Assembly (NCBI GenBank): GCA_023489335.1
Contig: JAMDCP010000007.1
Span: forward strand, 186,001 to 250,000
DNA from: Deltaproteobacteria bacterium
GTDB taxonomy: Bacteria; SZUA-79; Acidulodesulfobacterales; Acidulodesulfobacteraceae
Direction: 5' to 3'
DNA: 64,000 nt
Shown piece after piece: positions 7,212 through 15,798 of this stretch. The notes beneath the pieces were generated by a model. It saw nothing but the letters and a program-made list of their open reading frames with translations. It searched no databases and had not been told where the DNA came from. The translations under genes and the position numbers were made by a program. The number at the start of each line of letters is the position of its first letter. Position 1 is the first letter of the stretch.

Positions 7212-9320
7212 TTAAACGGGAATTAGAACGATTATAAAAAACGATGCCGCAAAAACAAAAAATATGTAAAAAATATAAAGATTCAAAGAACCGTTCTGCA
7301 TCACTTCGGTCGTTACGGAACTGATTTTTTCGAAAAACCTTATCAGCGGAAGATATAAATAATACTCGATAAGCGGAAATATGTAAGAGCCGTAGCCGCT
7401 TGAATTGTGGTAGTAAGATGAATAAGGAAAAGGATTTTTAAGCTCGTAAGGATGCTGCGATGTTTTATTTTGAACCTCAGCCCTGCTTCCTTTTTTATAA
7501 ACAAGGTTAAACATTACCCTTAGAGCATTGGAAAAACCAAGCGTAGAAACCTGGGCGTGCGGATTAATTATGTTTTTACCGCCCGTCCATGCGTAATCTA
7601 CAAACCGCTTTTTTGGTTTTATTATAACCTTATACAAGATATAAAGAGCTGACAAAAGCAGTATGGATACAAAAAACAGATATACGGGGCTCGATGCGGA
7701 AAAGGAACTGTAATACGGTATAAAGATGTAATTATGTAAAATGTTTTTGCCGATATTTATGTGGTATATTAATTCCGCCGCCTTAGAAAAAACAGGCGTG
7801 TACAAAAACATAAAACCTGCAAGGGAGATACTTAACAGCGCCGGGATTATCAATGCTATGTTCATGGATGACGGAACCTCTTTTGCCCTTTTTGCCTCCT
7901 CAGACCTTGGCAGGCCAAGAAAGGTTAAACCGTATAATTTTACATAACTCGATATGGCAACGGCTGAACTTAAAGCCAGAATAGAACCGACCCCGAAAAG
8001 AAGTATCCTCGGCAAAACTCCGCTTATGTGAAAACCTAAAAAAACCACTTCGAGGTTAAGCCATTCGGAGACAAACCCGTTAAGCGGCGGAATCCCCGCG
8101 GCCGCAAGAACTCCTATAAATATCAGCGCCCCGGTTACAGGCATCCTCTTTAAAATGCCTCCAAAATCATCCATATTGTGGCTTCCGGTTTCATGCTCGA
8201 TATTACCTGCACCCATAAACAAAAGACTTTTAAAGAATGCATGATTTATGAGCGCATATAAAGATGCGACCAGCGCTAAAGCAGAAAGTCCGTATAATCC
8301 GTAATATTTATAATACAGGGATGCCCCGAGCCCCGTTAATATGAGACCCATGTTATCTACGGTCGAGTAAGAAAGTAAAACCTTAATATCATGGGTTTGA
8401 GACATATACAACACCCCAAAAAACATCGTGAAAGCGGCTACGATTAATATAATAGTCCCTATCAGCAGCGCGCTCCCTGCCGGGTGAAGAACATAAAGCC
8501 CAAACCGCATAATTCCATAAACGCCGCAAGATGTGAGTACGCCGCTTAAAACTCCCGATACTCCGGAAGGGGAAGCGGGGTGGGCTTCAGGAAGCCAGAT
8601 GTGCAAAGGAACAATCCCCATCTTTGCCCCAAACCCAAATAAAAACAGGGTAAAAACTATTTCTTTTATATAACCGGGTATCACTGCATCTTTTAGCGCA
8701 TATAGATTAAAATTGTTTGAGTATAAATACAGAACCATTAATCCAAATATTATTAACATTGCGCCGATTTCGGTAATTACCGCCATTAAAAATGCCGCCT
8801 TTTTTGTCCCTTTTATATAATGTTTGGTCATTACCAAGAAAAATGACGATATGGCCATTATTTCCCAAAAAATCATAAATACGAAACCGTTAAAGGCAAT
8901 GATAACAAAATAAACGCTTACAAGCATTACTCCGTATAAAAAAGCAAATAATGCCGCGTTTATTCCCGACCCTAACTTTTTGACATATCTTATCTGATAT
9001 AAAGAAATATAAAAAAATATTGCAAAAATAAATAATATAAAAAAATTGCTTAGCGCATCAAATTTCAACACTACTCCGCCCGCAGGAAAAAAACTGCCAA
9101 GATAAAGCACACGGCTCAAGAGATTTCCACCTTTAAAAAACGCAATTACGGAAAACGAAACCGCCGTTAAAGAAGCCGCCATATAAAGAATATTTGAAAA
9201 AACAAAGTTGTTTTTAAGTTTTTTTAATATCAAACCTAAAAATGAAACTAATATCCCTGCTGCAGAAAAAATTAAGAATAAATAATAATAATTTAAAGGA
9301 TTCAACAGGCTTAAATTCAT
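7212..9320 (-). CDS. Hydrogenase-4-like antiporter subunit (HyfB/HycC/NuoL type)
   Basis: 702 residues with about 16 membrane helices. The proton_antipo core includes the lysine-bearing helix HAFFKSLLFMGAGNIEH and the segment FGAKMGIVPLHIWLPEAHPASPSGVSGVLSG, both typical of ion-translocating NuoL/M/N and HyfB proteins. A C-terminal extension ends in amphipathic and membrane segments, as in HyfB. Its start overlaps the stop of the ferredoxin-small-subunit fusion by 4 bp (ATGA), indicating translational coupling. It should move H+ or Na+ across the inner membrane, driven by electron transfer in the peripheral arm. Confidence 0.9.
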   Translation of the reverse strand: MNLSLLNPLNYYYLFLIFSAAGILVSFLGLILKKLKNNFVFSNILYMAASLTAVSFSVIAFFKGGNLLSRVLYLGSFFPAGGVVLKFDALSNFFILFIFAIFFYISLYQIRYVKKLGSGINAALFAFLYGVMLVSVYFVIIAFNGFVFMIFWEIMAISSFFLVMTKHYIKGTKKAAFLMAVITEIGAMLIIFGLMVLYLYSNNFNLYALKDAVIPGYIKEIVFTLFLFGFGAKMGIVPLHIWLPEAHPASPSGVSGVLSGVLTSCGVYGIMRFGLYVLHPAGSALLIGTIILIVAAFTMFFGVLYMSQTHDIKVLLSYSTVDNMGLILTGLGASLYYKYYGLYGLSALALVASLYALINHAFFKSLLFMGAGNIEHETGSHNMDDFGGILKRMPVTGALIFIGVLAAAGIPPLNGFVSEWLNLEVVFLGFHISGVLPRILLFGVGSILALSSAVAISSYVKLYGLTFLGLPRSEEAKRAKEVPSSMNIALIIPALLSISLAGFMFLYTPVFSKAAELIYHINIGKNILHNYIFIPYYSSFSASSPVYLFFVSILLLSALYILYKVIIKPKKRFVDYAWTGGKNIINPHAQVSTLGFSNALRVMFNLVYKKGSRAEVQNKTSQHPYELKNPFPYSSYYHNSSGYGSYIFPLIEYYLYLPLIRFFEKISSVTTEVMQNGSLNLYIFYIFFVFAASFFIIVLIPV

Positions 9321-10150
9321 TTAAAATCACCATTTTTGATTAGCAATAAGACATTTAATATTTCGAACGGATTTGGCGGACAGTGGGGCAAGGCAATAAC
9401 ATTGTCTTCCTCGAAAAGTTTTTTGATTTCACTTTCGTTGTTAAATAATAATCCCTTATTACCGCCGCCGTCTTTAAAGCCGTTTTCGAATACGCCGCCG
9501 GTCAGGGGGCAGGAGCCGGTTAGAACAACATATCTCGGTTTTGGAATATTATCCAAAACATTAAAAAATATATCGGACATCTTTTTAGTGAAAGTTCCCG
9601 TAACCAATAACACATCGGCAAATCTTGGACTCGGGGTTATAAAAATACCAAGCCTGTGCATATTGTAATACGGATTGTTCAATGCATTGATTTCAGCCTC
9701 GCATGCCCCGCAAGACCCTGTATCTATATGTTTTACAAATAGCGATTTTTTAAAGGCTTTTCTCTTATCGGCATAAGGTTGCGAGGCTATACCGAAATCA
9801 AAATCCTTGCTATAACTTATTGCGCCCGCAATATTGCTGCAAGCGTCGATACATAATCCGCAAAAAATACATCTGTTTGCATCGAGCGGTTTTAATGCCG
9901 GCGCGCCCTTCCCGTTTTCGCCGCCTGCTAAATTTTTCAGGTTAATCGCTTTAGTCGGACAGGCAAGCTCGCATTTTCTGCATTGAAACTCGCTGCTTTT
10001 CTCTGGCGAACCAGCCGTTTTGTCCTGGCTTAGACACTTTTGCCCGTTGATTTTTACCGATGAGATAAAGCCGTCGTAAAAATCGTTTTCCTTCGGAAAT
10101 TTTACCGATTTTATCCCAAATTTTAATCCGTTATAAGTCCAGAAAGCCAT
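9317..10150 (-). CDS. Fused ferredoxin and hydrogenase small subunit (HyfH-HyfI type)
   Basis: 277 residues. Residues 1-115 are a two-cluster ferredoxin: second cluster CIFCGLCIDAC (94-104), first cluster C57, C60, C64 with its fourth ligand perhaps C39 rather than the usual adjacent Cys. Residues 138-270 are a NuoB/HycG-type small subunit with the proximal-cluster cysteines C147, C150 (GSCGAC), C214 (TGSCP) and C257 (PHCPPNP), the CxxC spacing of hydrogenases rather than the CC pair of NuoB. HycF and HycG are normally separate proteins. The fusion lies between the large subunit and the HyfB-like subunit. It should carry electrons through three FeS clusters to the large subunit. Confidence 0.88.
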   Translation of the reverse strand: MAFWTYNGLKFGIKSVKFPKENDFYDGFISSVKINGQKCLSQDKTAGSPEKSSEFQCRKCELACPTKAINLKNLAGGENGKGAPALKPLDANRCIFCGLCIDACSNIAGAISYSKDFDFGIASQPYADKRKAFKKSLFVKHIDTGSCGACEAEINALNNPYYNMHRLGIFITPSPRFADVLLVTGTFTKKMSDIFFNVLDNIPKPRYVVLTGSCPLTGGVFENGFKDGGGNKGLLFNNESEIKKLFEEDNVIALPHCPPNPFEILNVLLLIKNGDFK

Positions 10151-10172
10151 TTACGCACCTTAATTAGCTGAT

Positions 10173-11303
10173 TCATTTATCGGCGGCGGCAACCGAAAAA
10201 TTATAGCTTGTCTCGTTAATATTAAAATCCATCATCATAGTATTTTTAACTCCGCAGGCAAATAACTTATAATTATTGCCAAACGGATATTTTATATTTA
10301 TTTTTTTAAAAACGCTTCCGTCAAAGTCTGCCGCATAGCAAAAAATTGGACCCTCGGAAGATTCCGCATAACCGAAGCCGTGTTTTTTTGTGCGCTCGTC
10401 TATTTCCTTCATGTTAACGAAATAATCCGAAGTATTATTAAATCTATTTTTTTTAAGCATTTCTAAACAATAATCAAGTATAGATAATGATTGGGTAATC
10501 TCTCCTATCCTGACCATATACCTTGAAAATGCATCGCCGTCATTAAATATAATACTATTTAGTTTTGTATCGCCGTACAAAAGATAAGGCCTTTTAATCC
10601 TTAAATCCGGGTTTATTCCTGCGCTTTTTGCAACAACACCCTTTGCGCAAAACCGCTTTGCCGTTTTCATATCTATTTTTCCCGTGGTTTTTAGCCTGTC
10701 TATATGAGACTTCGTCTCCATATTTTTTTTAATGATTTCTTGAACGCTATTTACGATGGATTTAACGGAATTAAAAATAAATTCCATATCGTTTAAAGAT
10801 AAATTTTTTCTAACTCCTCCTATCATATTAATACCCATTAAATAACGGGAATTTAAAAATTTCACGAATAACTGCTTCAGCATTTCTGCATAATAGGCAT
10901 ACATGGCCGAAGGTACCTGAATATAGGTTGATTCCGCTATTTCGGATAAGTTTTCTATATGATTTCTAATTCTTTCCGCTTCCGCAAAAAACATCCGTAA
11001 AATTTGCAGGTTTTTATGAATTTTATCGGCAAGCCCAAAAAAATTTTCAACGCTAAGGCAATAGCTAAGCGACGCGCTAAAAGCGTGAAGCCCCGATATT
11101 CTTTCTACGACTAAAACCTGTTCGTATAAATTACCCTTTTCAGCCAGAACATTCCTAACATCCCTTTTTTTATATCCGAATGTTATATCTAAATTATGAA
11201 GCTCTTCTCCCGATGACAAAAATTCGTACAAAATAGATTCGTTGACGCCCTTTCTGACCGGACCCCAGATAAACTCGTAATCCCCCAAAAACTTCTTTTG
11301 CAC
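10173..11303 (-). CDS. Hydrogenase-like large subunit lacking the NiFe ligands (Ehr type)
   Basis: 376 residues, homologous to HycE/HyfG/NuoD without the N-terminal NuoC domain. NiFe hydrogenases have an RICGIC motif near the N-terminus; here residues 68-76 are RISGLHAFS, with Ser70 and His73 in the cysteine positions. The C-terminal DPCxxC motif is DFNINE at 359-364, with no cysteine. All four NiFe ligands are therefore absent, so the protein cannot bind the metal site and should not evolve H2. This matches the energy-converting-hydrogenase-related (Ehr) and Mbx/Mbs-like complexes, which keep the architecture with another or unknown electron acceptor. The reaction is unknown. Confidence 0.87.
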   Translation of the reverse strand: MQKKFLGDYEFIWGPVRKGVNESILYEFLSSGEELHNLDITFGYKKRDVRNVLAEKGNLYEQVLVVERISGLHAFSASLSYCLSVENFFGLADKIHKNLQILRMFFAEAERIRNHIENLSEIAESTYIQVPSAMYAYYAEMLKQLFVKFLNSRYLMGINMIGGVRKNLSLNDMEFIFNSVKSIVNSVQEIIKKNMETKSHIDRLKTTGKIDMKTAKRFCAKGVVAKSAGINPDLRIKRPYLLYGDTKLNSIIFNDGDAFSRYMVRIGEITQSLSILDYCLEMLKKNRFNNTSDYFVNMKEIDERTKKHGFGYAESSEGPIFCYAADFDGSVFKKINIKYPFGNNYKLFACGVKNTMMMDFNINETSYNFSVAAADK

Positions 11304-11322
11304 TTTTATCCCCTTATATTAT

Positions 11323-12804
11323 TTACTTTATTATTATAATATGCGTAATCCCCATTAATAAACGATAAAGGTTTCCCGGTATATAAAATCCTAAAATTAT
11401 CAATGCCGCGAGCGGCAAGGCCATCGGCAAAACGGACGCCAATCCAAAATCGCCCTTTTGAATATTTAAACTATTATCGTCTTTTCCGAAAACAATAGAA
11501 CCCACTTTCGACAATAAACTAACAAATGCCGCAATCAAAAGGCTTACAAGTACAATCGCCACCGCATAATAACCGTTTTTTAAACTTTGAAGTATAATCA
11601 AAAATTCGCTTATAAAGGTTACTGAAGGCGGAGACCCGATTAATGCAAGCACGCCGATGGAAAATAAAAAAGCGGTTTTAGGCATAACATAAAAAACGCC
11701 TTTAATTTTTTTAATATCCTTTGTTTTGTACTTATGCAGCAAATTTCCCGAACCAAAAAACATGACAGGTTTTGCAAGGCTGTGGCCGAGCATCTGCAAA
11801 AGGGCGCCAAAAGTCCCGAACGCTCCTCCCAAACCAAAACCTAAACTAATTATGCCCATATGTTCGATACTCGAATATGCAAAAAGCCTTTTTGTCGATT
11901 TTTGGTTAATAATTCCCATTACCCCCGTAAATATTGTAAAAATACCTATAATAACCATTATTGTTTGCGGATAATTAAACCCGATACCTTTCCCCGTAAT
12001 ACTAAAATACCTCATTATGCCATACATTGCCGTATTTAAAAGAGATGCCGAAAGCATGCTTGAAATGGGGGAAGGTGCTTCCGAATGGGCATCTGGAAGC
12101 CAGGTATGCATTGGAGCAAGACCGACCTTAGTGCCTAACCCTATTACGATTAAAACAAATGCAAACCGTATTATATCTTTGTTAAGATAAACGGCGTTTA
12201 AGCGTAAAGTTGTCCAGTCTAAAGATGAAATGGTATTTGCGCTTCCGGGAATATTTCCCGAAAGATAAAATAGTATCGTCCCTAAAAGGGCAAGCGAGAT
12301 TCCCGCCGAAACTATCAATATATATTTCCATGCCGCTTCTATTGACTTTTCCGTAACCTCCGCAATAACTAAAAAAGCGCTTGCTATTGTGGTAAGCTCT
12401 ATGTCTATCAGGTAAATTGCCATATTGTTAATCATTGGAGCCATAAGCATCGTCAGGGCAAACAGATTTAAAAAAAGATAATACCTGTTAAACTCTTCAC
12501 CAGTCAACTGTTCGCCTTCCATTGCGAGCCTCATATATGAAATAGAATACATTGACGATAAAAAATATACGATACTAACCAACAGGATTATATAAGCGCT
12601 AAACTTATCTATTACTATTGCGCTGTTAAAAATAGAAATGGTTTTAAGGCTTATGGAAAAATAAAGAATAATAAATGCGCCGAGCAGGCATAAAGATGAG
12701 GACAAAAGGCTTATATATTCGGCAAATCTCTTATTTTTTATAATAAAAGAGCTTAAGGACGCAAATAATGGAATTATCAAAAATGTAATAATGAAAATCT
12801 TCAT
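11323..12804 (-). CDS. Hydrogenase-4-like antiporter subunit (HyfF/NuoM type)
   Basis: 493 residues and about 14 membrane helices. Diagnostic segments are LGTKVGLAPMHTWLPDAHSEAPSP around 220-245 and LGHSLAKPVMFFGSGNLLHKY near 338-358, holding the lysines and histidine of the ion channel. Length and sequence fit HyfF, the second antiporter-like subunit of hydrogenase-4 complexes. It lies 5 bp after the HyfE-like gene and 19 bp before the large subunit. Together with the HyfB-like protein it gives the complex two ion-translocating modules. Confidence 0.9.
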   Translation of the reverse strand: MKIFIITFLIIPLFASLSSFIIKNKRFAEYISLLSSSLCLLGAFIILYFSISLKTISIFNSAIVIDKFSAYIILLVSIVYFLSSMYSISYMRLAMEGEQLTGEEFNRYYLFLNLFALTMLMAPMINNMAIYLIDIELTTIASAFLVIAEVTEKSIEAAWKYILIVSAGISLALLGTILFYLSGNIPGSANTISSLDWTTLRLNAVYLNKDIIRFAFVLIVIGLGTKVGLAPMHTWLPDAHSEAPSPISSMLSASLLNTAMYGIMRYFSITGKGIGFNYPQTIMVIIGIFTIFTGVMGIINQKSTKRLFAYSSIEHMGIISLGFGLGGAFGTFGALLQMLGHSLAKPVMFFGSGNLLHKYKTKDIKKIKGVFYVMPKTAFLFSIGVLALIGSPPSVTFISEFLIILQSLKNGYYAVAIVLVSLLIAAFVSLLSKVGSIVFGKDDNSLNIQKGDFGLASVLPMALPLAALIILGFYIPGNLYRLLMGITHIIIIK

Positions 12805-12809
12805 GTATT

Positions 12810-13484
12810 TTACCCTACTAACCTATTTAGCATGGTTGTGGAAAAAGAACCTGTCTGCGCCTTCATAAACATCGAAAGAATCAGCATTGCCACAACGGTA
12901 ACCAAAATATCGAATAAAACTACCAATTCCACGATTATCGGGAGCGTTGGAACTATGACGACGGATAAAAGAAATATTCCGTTTTCTATAACAAGTAATC
13001 CTAATATATGGGTTATCGTCGTAAACCTCGATATAATCATAAAAAAACCTATAAATATAAGGCTTAAAGCAATGGACGAAGCATTAATAACGATTTTCGG
13101 CGAAAAAGGGGAAATCAACCTGTATGCCAAAAAATAGGCAAAAACCGTTAATAATAGTCCCAGGATAATTGAAAGCGGTATCTTTACAATAAGTTTTACT
13201 TCTTCTTTAATATTGAATTTTTTAATCATTTTTAAAAGTATGTAAGGCACTATGATTGTCCTGACAAACAATGTTAAAAACGCAACAAAATAAAGGTCTA
13301 TATTTTGCGATTCGATTCCTAAAACCAATGTTAAGACGAATATTAGAAATGATTGGAAACCGTAAGCGTGGATATAAAAAGATATCCATCTCGAACTTAA
13401 CATTACAAAAGACGATAAAAGAATCAATGCAACTAAAAGGTCCTCAAGAACATAGATATAAAGCGGCATTACATATCCTAACAT
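12810..13484 (-). CDS. Hydrogenase-4-like small membrane subunit (HyfE type)
   Basis: 224 residues with about seven membrane helices and no cofactor motif. Its size and its place between the HyfC-like and HyfF-like genes fit HyfE, a NuoK-related subunit. The C-terminal half (IITRFTTITHILGLLVIENGIFLLSV) includes the membrane glutamate expected of NuoK-like proteins. It probably bridges the HyfC-like and antiporter-like subunits. The call rests on gene order and topology more than on sequence identity. Confidence 0.82.
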   Translation of the reverse strand: MLGYVMPLYIYVLEDLLVALILLSSFVMLSSRWISFYIHAYGFQSFLIFVLTLVLGIESQNIDLYFVAFLTLFVRTIIVPYILLKMIKKFNIKEEVKLIVKIPLSIILGLLLTVFAYFLAYRLISPFSPKIVINASSIALSLIFIGFFMIISRFTTITHILGLLVIENGIFLLSVVIVPTLPIIVELVVLFDILVTVVAMLILSMFMKAQTGSFSTTMLNRLVG

Positions 13485-13521
13485 CTTTCTTTACCCTAAA
13501 AATGTTTTAATTTAAAAAAAT

Positions 13522-14481
13522 TTAAAAGCCCTTATATTGAAATGTCATTATCGCAAGAACGCTTAAAACGAATGCGGCGGCAAAATACTCCTGATACCTG
13601 AAAAATCTTAATCTTGAAATAGCCGTATCTATAACCCCTGCTACAAACCCCACGATTAACATTTTTACGATGAGGCTGATGATTGCGATAATAAGGCCGC
13701 TCGGGCTATGATTAACGGATAGTCCCCATGGAAAAACCAATACATTCAAAAAAATCACTAAAAGTAAAAATTGTTTCATATACCCCGACCATTTTAAGAG
13801 AGCTAAATATGGGCCGGAATAATCCAGAATTCTTGCCTCTTCAATCATGCTCATCTCGACATGGGTTGAGGCGTTAATAGGCCTTCTATCCGTATCCGCT
13901 AAAAATAAAAGAAAGAAGGCGACTATAATTAAGAAATGGGGCGGACTAAAATAAAGAGATAAGGACGAGGTTATAGTATGCAGCATTACATAAGGCAGCG
14001 TGGATTGCGCGATCAAAGCTACGCCCACAAAAACGAGAATAAGGGTGGGCTCCGAAAGAATTGCAAGAAGGGTCGCGCGCGACGAACCCAACCCCCCGTA
14101 GCTCGTGCCAAGGTCAAGGGAGGCAATGTTTATAAAAAACGACGAAAGGGAAAAAAGAAACGCCCCTCCAAGCATATCGCCCATAAATCCAAGGGGAAGC
14201 GGATATATGGTTAAAACCGGAATAAGAAGGGTGATAAGCACCATCGAAATAAAAGAAACGAATGGAGCCGACTTAAAAATAAACGAGGCATCGACCGGTA
14301 TTAAGATTTCTTTATGAAAAAGTTTATAAAGATCGTAATAAGGCTGAAAAACCGAAGGGCCTGTTTTCCCCTCGAAAATTTCCTCTATTTTACTAATAAA
14401 TCCGGCAATAAACGGAGAACAAGCAAGAACGGTTAAAACTTGAAAAATTTGAAAGACGGTTGAATTTAAATAGATGTTCAT
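13522..14481 (-). CDS. Hydrogenase-4-like membrane subunit (HyfC/NuoH type)
   Basis: 319 residues, eight membrane helices, first gene of the complex operon. GPSVFQPYYDLYKLFHKE (about 38-55) and THVEMSMIEEARILDYSGPYLALLKW (about 205-230) are the conserved cytoplasmic loops of NuoH/HycD/HyfC that contact the small and large subunits. It couples electron transfer in the peripheral arm to ion movement. The upstream region has a sigma70-like promoter and a leader hairpin. No HyfA-like ferredoxin is encoded at this locus. Confidence 0.9.
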   Translation of the reverse strand: MNIYLNSTVFQIFQVLTVLACSPFIAGFISKIEEIFEGKTGPSVFQPYYDLYKLFHKEILIPVDASFIFKSAPFVSFISMVLITLLIPVLTIYPLPLGFMGDMLGGAFLFSLSSFFINIASLDLGTSYGGLGSSRATLLAILSEPTLILVFVGVALIAQSTLPYVMLHTITSSLSLYFSPPHFLIIVAFFLLFLADTDRRPINASTHVEMSMIEEARILDYSGPYLALLKWSGYMKQFLLLVIFLNVLVFPWGLSVNHSPSGLIIAIISLIVKMLIVGFVAGVIDTAISRLRFFRYQEYFAAAFVLSVLAIMTFQYKGF

Positions 14482-14618
14482 TACAGGCTAATATCCCTCT
14501 CTAACATTACACTTAAAATGCGACCAAATTATTTTAATAAACAATGTAATGTAGGAGTCATTAGCCCTAAACAATGATTTGGCAGTTGATTGATATCTCG
14601 GGTTTACAACTATAAACG

Positions 14619-14644
14619 GCTTAAGCAGACCCCATTGCTTAAGC
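14619..14644 (-). promoter_or_regulatory. Leader hairpin of the hydrogenase-like operon
   Basis: Perfect arms GCTTAAGCA (14619-14627) and TGCTTAAGC (14636-14644) with an 8-base loop. It lies just downstream of the predicted minus-strand transcription start near 14649, so it would sit at the very 5' end of the message. Read on the plus strand it is followed by GATTTTT and could instead be a terminator, although no plus-strand gene precedes it. Confidence 0.5.
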
Positions 14645-14655
14645 GATTTTTACTA

Positions 14656-14684
14656 ATATTGCCATATTAAAGATAAATTGTCAA
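14656..14684 (-). promoter_or_regulatory. Sigma70-like promoter of the hydrogenase-like operon
   Basis: On the minus strand TTGACA (14679-14684), a 17-bp spacer and CAATAT (14656-14661). Predicted start near 14649, giving a leader of about 170 nt before the hyfC-like ATG. Confidence 0.5.
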
Positions 14685-14707
14685 GAAGAAAAATTATTTT
14701 ATTTATT

Positions 14708-14750
14708 TGTGATAAAAATCATATATTAACGGTTAGAACTTTAGGATAAT
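14708..14750 (+). promoter_or_regulatory. FNR/HcpR-like promoter of the DUF2249 gene
   Basis: TGTGAT (14708-14713), four A, ATCATA (14718-14723) form a CRP/FNR-family palindrome; a -10-like GATAAT is at 14745-14750. If transcription starts about 7 bp later the palindrome is centred near -41.5, the class II activator position. A near copy precedes the RIC gene. Confidence 0.72.
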
Positions 14751-14805
14751 AATAATTGAGAATTAAAGATAATAAGTAAAATAAAATTAAAATAAGGGGC
14801 AAAAA

Positions 14806-15072
14806 ATGGAAACAGCCATACATAAAAAAACAGAAAAAGGTAATGATTCTATAATTCTTGATGTAACTACTATAGAACCTAAATACAAGCACTCTACGAT
14901 ATTTAAATTATTAGAGGAACTTGAAGGCGGAAAAAGCCTTATCATAGAAAACGATCATGACCCAAAACCTTTACATTATCAGCTTATGGCTGAAAAGGGC
15001 GAAATGTTCGACTGGAAATATTTAGAAAACGGACCTGTTAAGTGGGTCGTTGAAATAACTAAAAAAAACTAA
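14806..15072 (+). CDS. DUF2249 domain protein
   Basis: 88 residues covering one DUF2249 domain: LDVTTIEPKYKHSTIFKLLEEL at the start, then NDHDPKPLHYQLMAE (about 46-60) and GPVKWVVEI at the end, which are the family's hallmarks. DUF2249 proteins are small soluble proteins often found with hemerythrin-like or NO-related genes in denitrifiers; biochemical function is not established. An AAGGGGCAAAAA-type ribosome site precedes the ATG. The FNR-like promoter and the downstream RIC gene point to a nitrosative-stress or anaerobic role (inference). Confidence 0.87.
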   Translation: METAIHKKTEKGNDSIILDVTTIEPKYKHSTIFKLLEELEGGKSLIIENDHDPKPLHYQLMAEKGEMFDWKYLENGPVKWVVEITKKN

Positions 15073-15086
15073 ATAACGGCGGCCAA

Positions 15087-15638
15087 ATGAAAACGGCAAG
15101 CGGCATAATTTTGGATTACCTATCCTCATTTAACGATTCCATTAAGAACGACGGACCGGTTAAATCTTTTCTTGACGGCTGGCTTTACCTTACTTTGCTT
15201 GCCCAAATTAACTTAAACAAGCATTCCTATAAGAATAAAAACGATAGGGATAAACTTGATTTTTTATTTAAGGACTACGGAAAAAATATTGCCATGATAT
15301 TCAAAGATAAAGGCAACCTGTCAAACCTCGAAAATATACATTCCATTGTGGAGTCGGGCTGCCCGATACTTATAACCAAATTTGACGACATTAAGGAAGC
15401 GATAGGTAATATAGATAAGATTTTAGAAATTGCATCTTCGAATAAAGATGAGCTTGAAACCAAAGAATTGGATTATTTTATGGAGTGCCTTGCCGGTTTA
15501 ATTCACCTCGGTAAAAATAAACTGTTTAAATCGTTTCGCTTGGACCCGTTATCTGGCAACTATGAAGATTATGATATTAAATTCAGCGAAAATGCTGCAA
15601 GGTTAATATTTAGCATAAATAGAGCAGTTATAAATTAA
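15087..15638 (+). CDS. Uncharacterised protein in the nitrosative-stress cluster
   Basis: 183 residues, soluble, mostly helical, without signal peptide, membrane segment or cysteine-based cofactor motif. The only landmark cysteines are in ESGCPIL (about 90) and MECLAG (about 132). I do not recognise the family. It begins 14 bp after the DUF2249 gene and is likely co-transcribed from the FNR-like promoter at 14708-14750. Its context, ahead of a RIC-type repair protein, suggests expression under NO or oxygen limitation. A role cannot be read from the sequence. Confidence 0.7.
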   Translation: MKTASGIILDYLSSFNDSIKNDGPVKSFLDGWLYLTLLAQINLNKHSYKNKNDRDKLDFLFKDYGKNIAMIFKDKGNLSNLENIHSIVESGCPILITKFDDIKEAIGNIDKILEIASSNKDELETKELDYFMECLAGLIHLGKNKLFKSFRLDPLSGNYEDYDIKFSENAARLIFSINRAVIN

Positions 15639-15703
15639 ATGCTATCCAAGTTATTTTAATATAACTTTTAACTAACATTGCCGAGAAAATAACTTTTTAT
15701 TTA

Positions 15704-15747
15704 TGTGATGAAAATCATATATTATTTAGTTAAAGTTTTAGGATAAT
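15704..15747 (+). promoter_or_regulatory. FNR/HcpR-like promoter of the RIC gene
   Basis: TGTGAT (15704-15709), GAAA, ATCATA (15714-15719), then GATAAT at 15742-15747. The palindrome centre lies about 42 bp upstream of the inferred start. Flanks and the TTTTAGGATAATAA region nearly repeat the promoter at 14708-14750. Confidence 0.72.
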
Positions 15748-15798
15748 AACGTTAAAGATAAAATAAATTTATAAATTTAATAGAGGGAAATAAAAAAA

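Larger units (their letters stand above)
14482..14805. other. Divergent intergenic region
   Basis: Holds the promoter and 5' leader of the hydrogenase-like operon (minus) and the FNR-like promoter of the DUF2249 gene (plus). An 8-bp inverted repeat, ACATTACA at 14504-14511 and TGTAATGT at 14545-14552, lies close to the hyfC-like start. No gene is seen. Confidence 0.7.

Noticed and set aside
10173-11303. Active NiFe group 4 hydrogenase (formate hydrogenlyase or CO-induced hydrogenase).
   Set aside because: All four metal-binding cysteines are absent in this large subunit, so hydrogenase activity is not expected.
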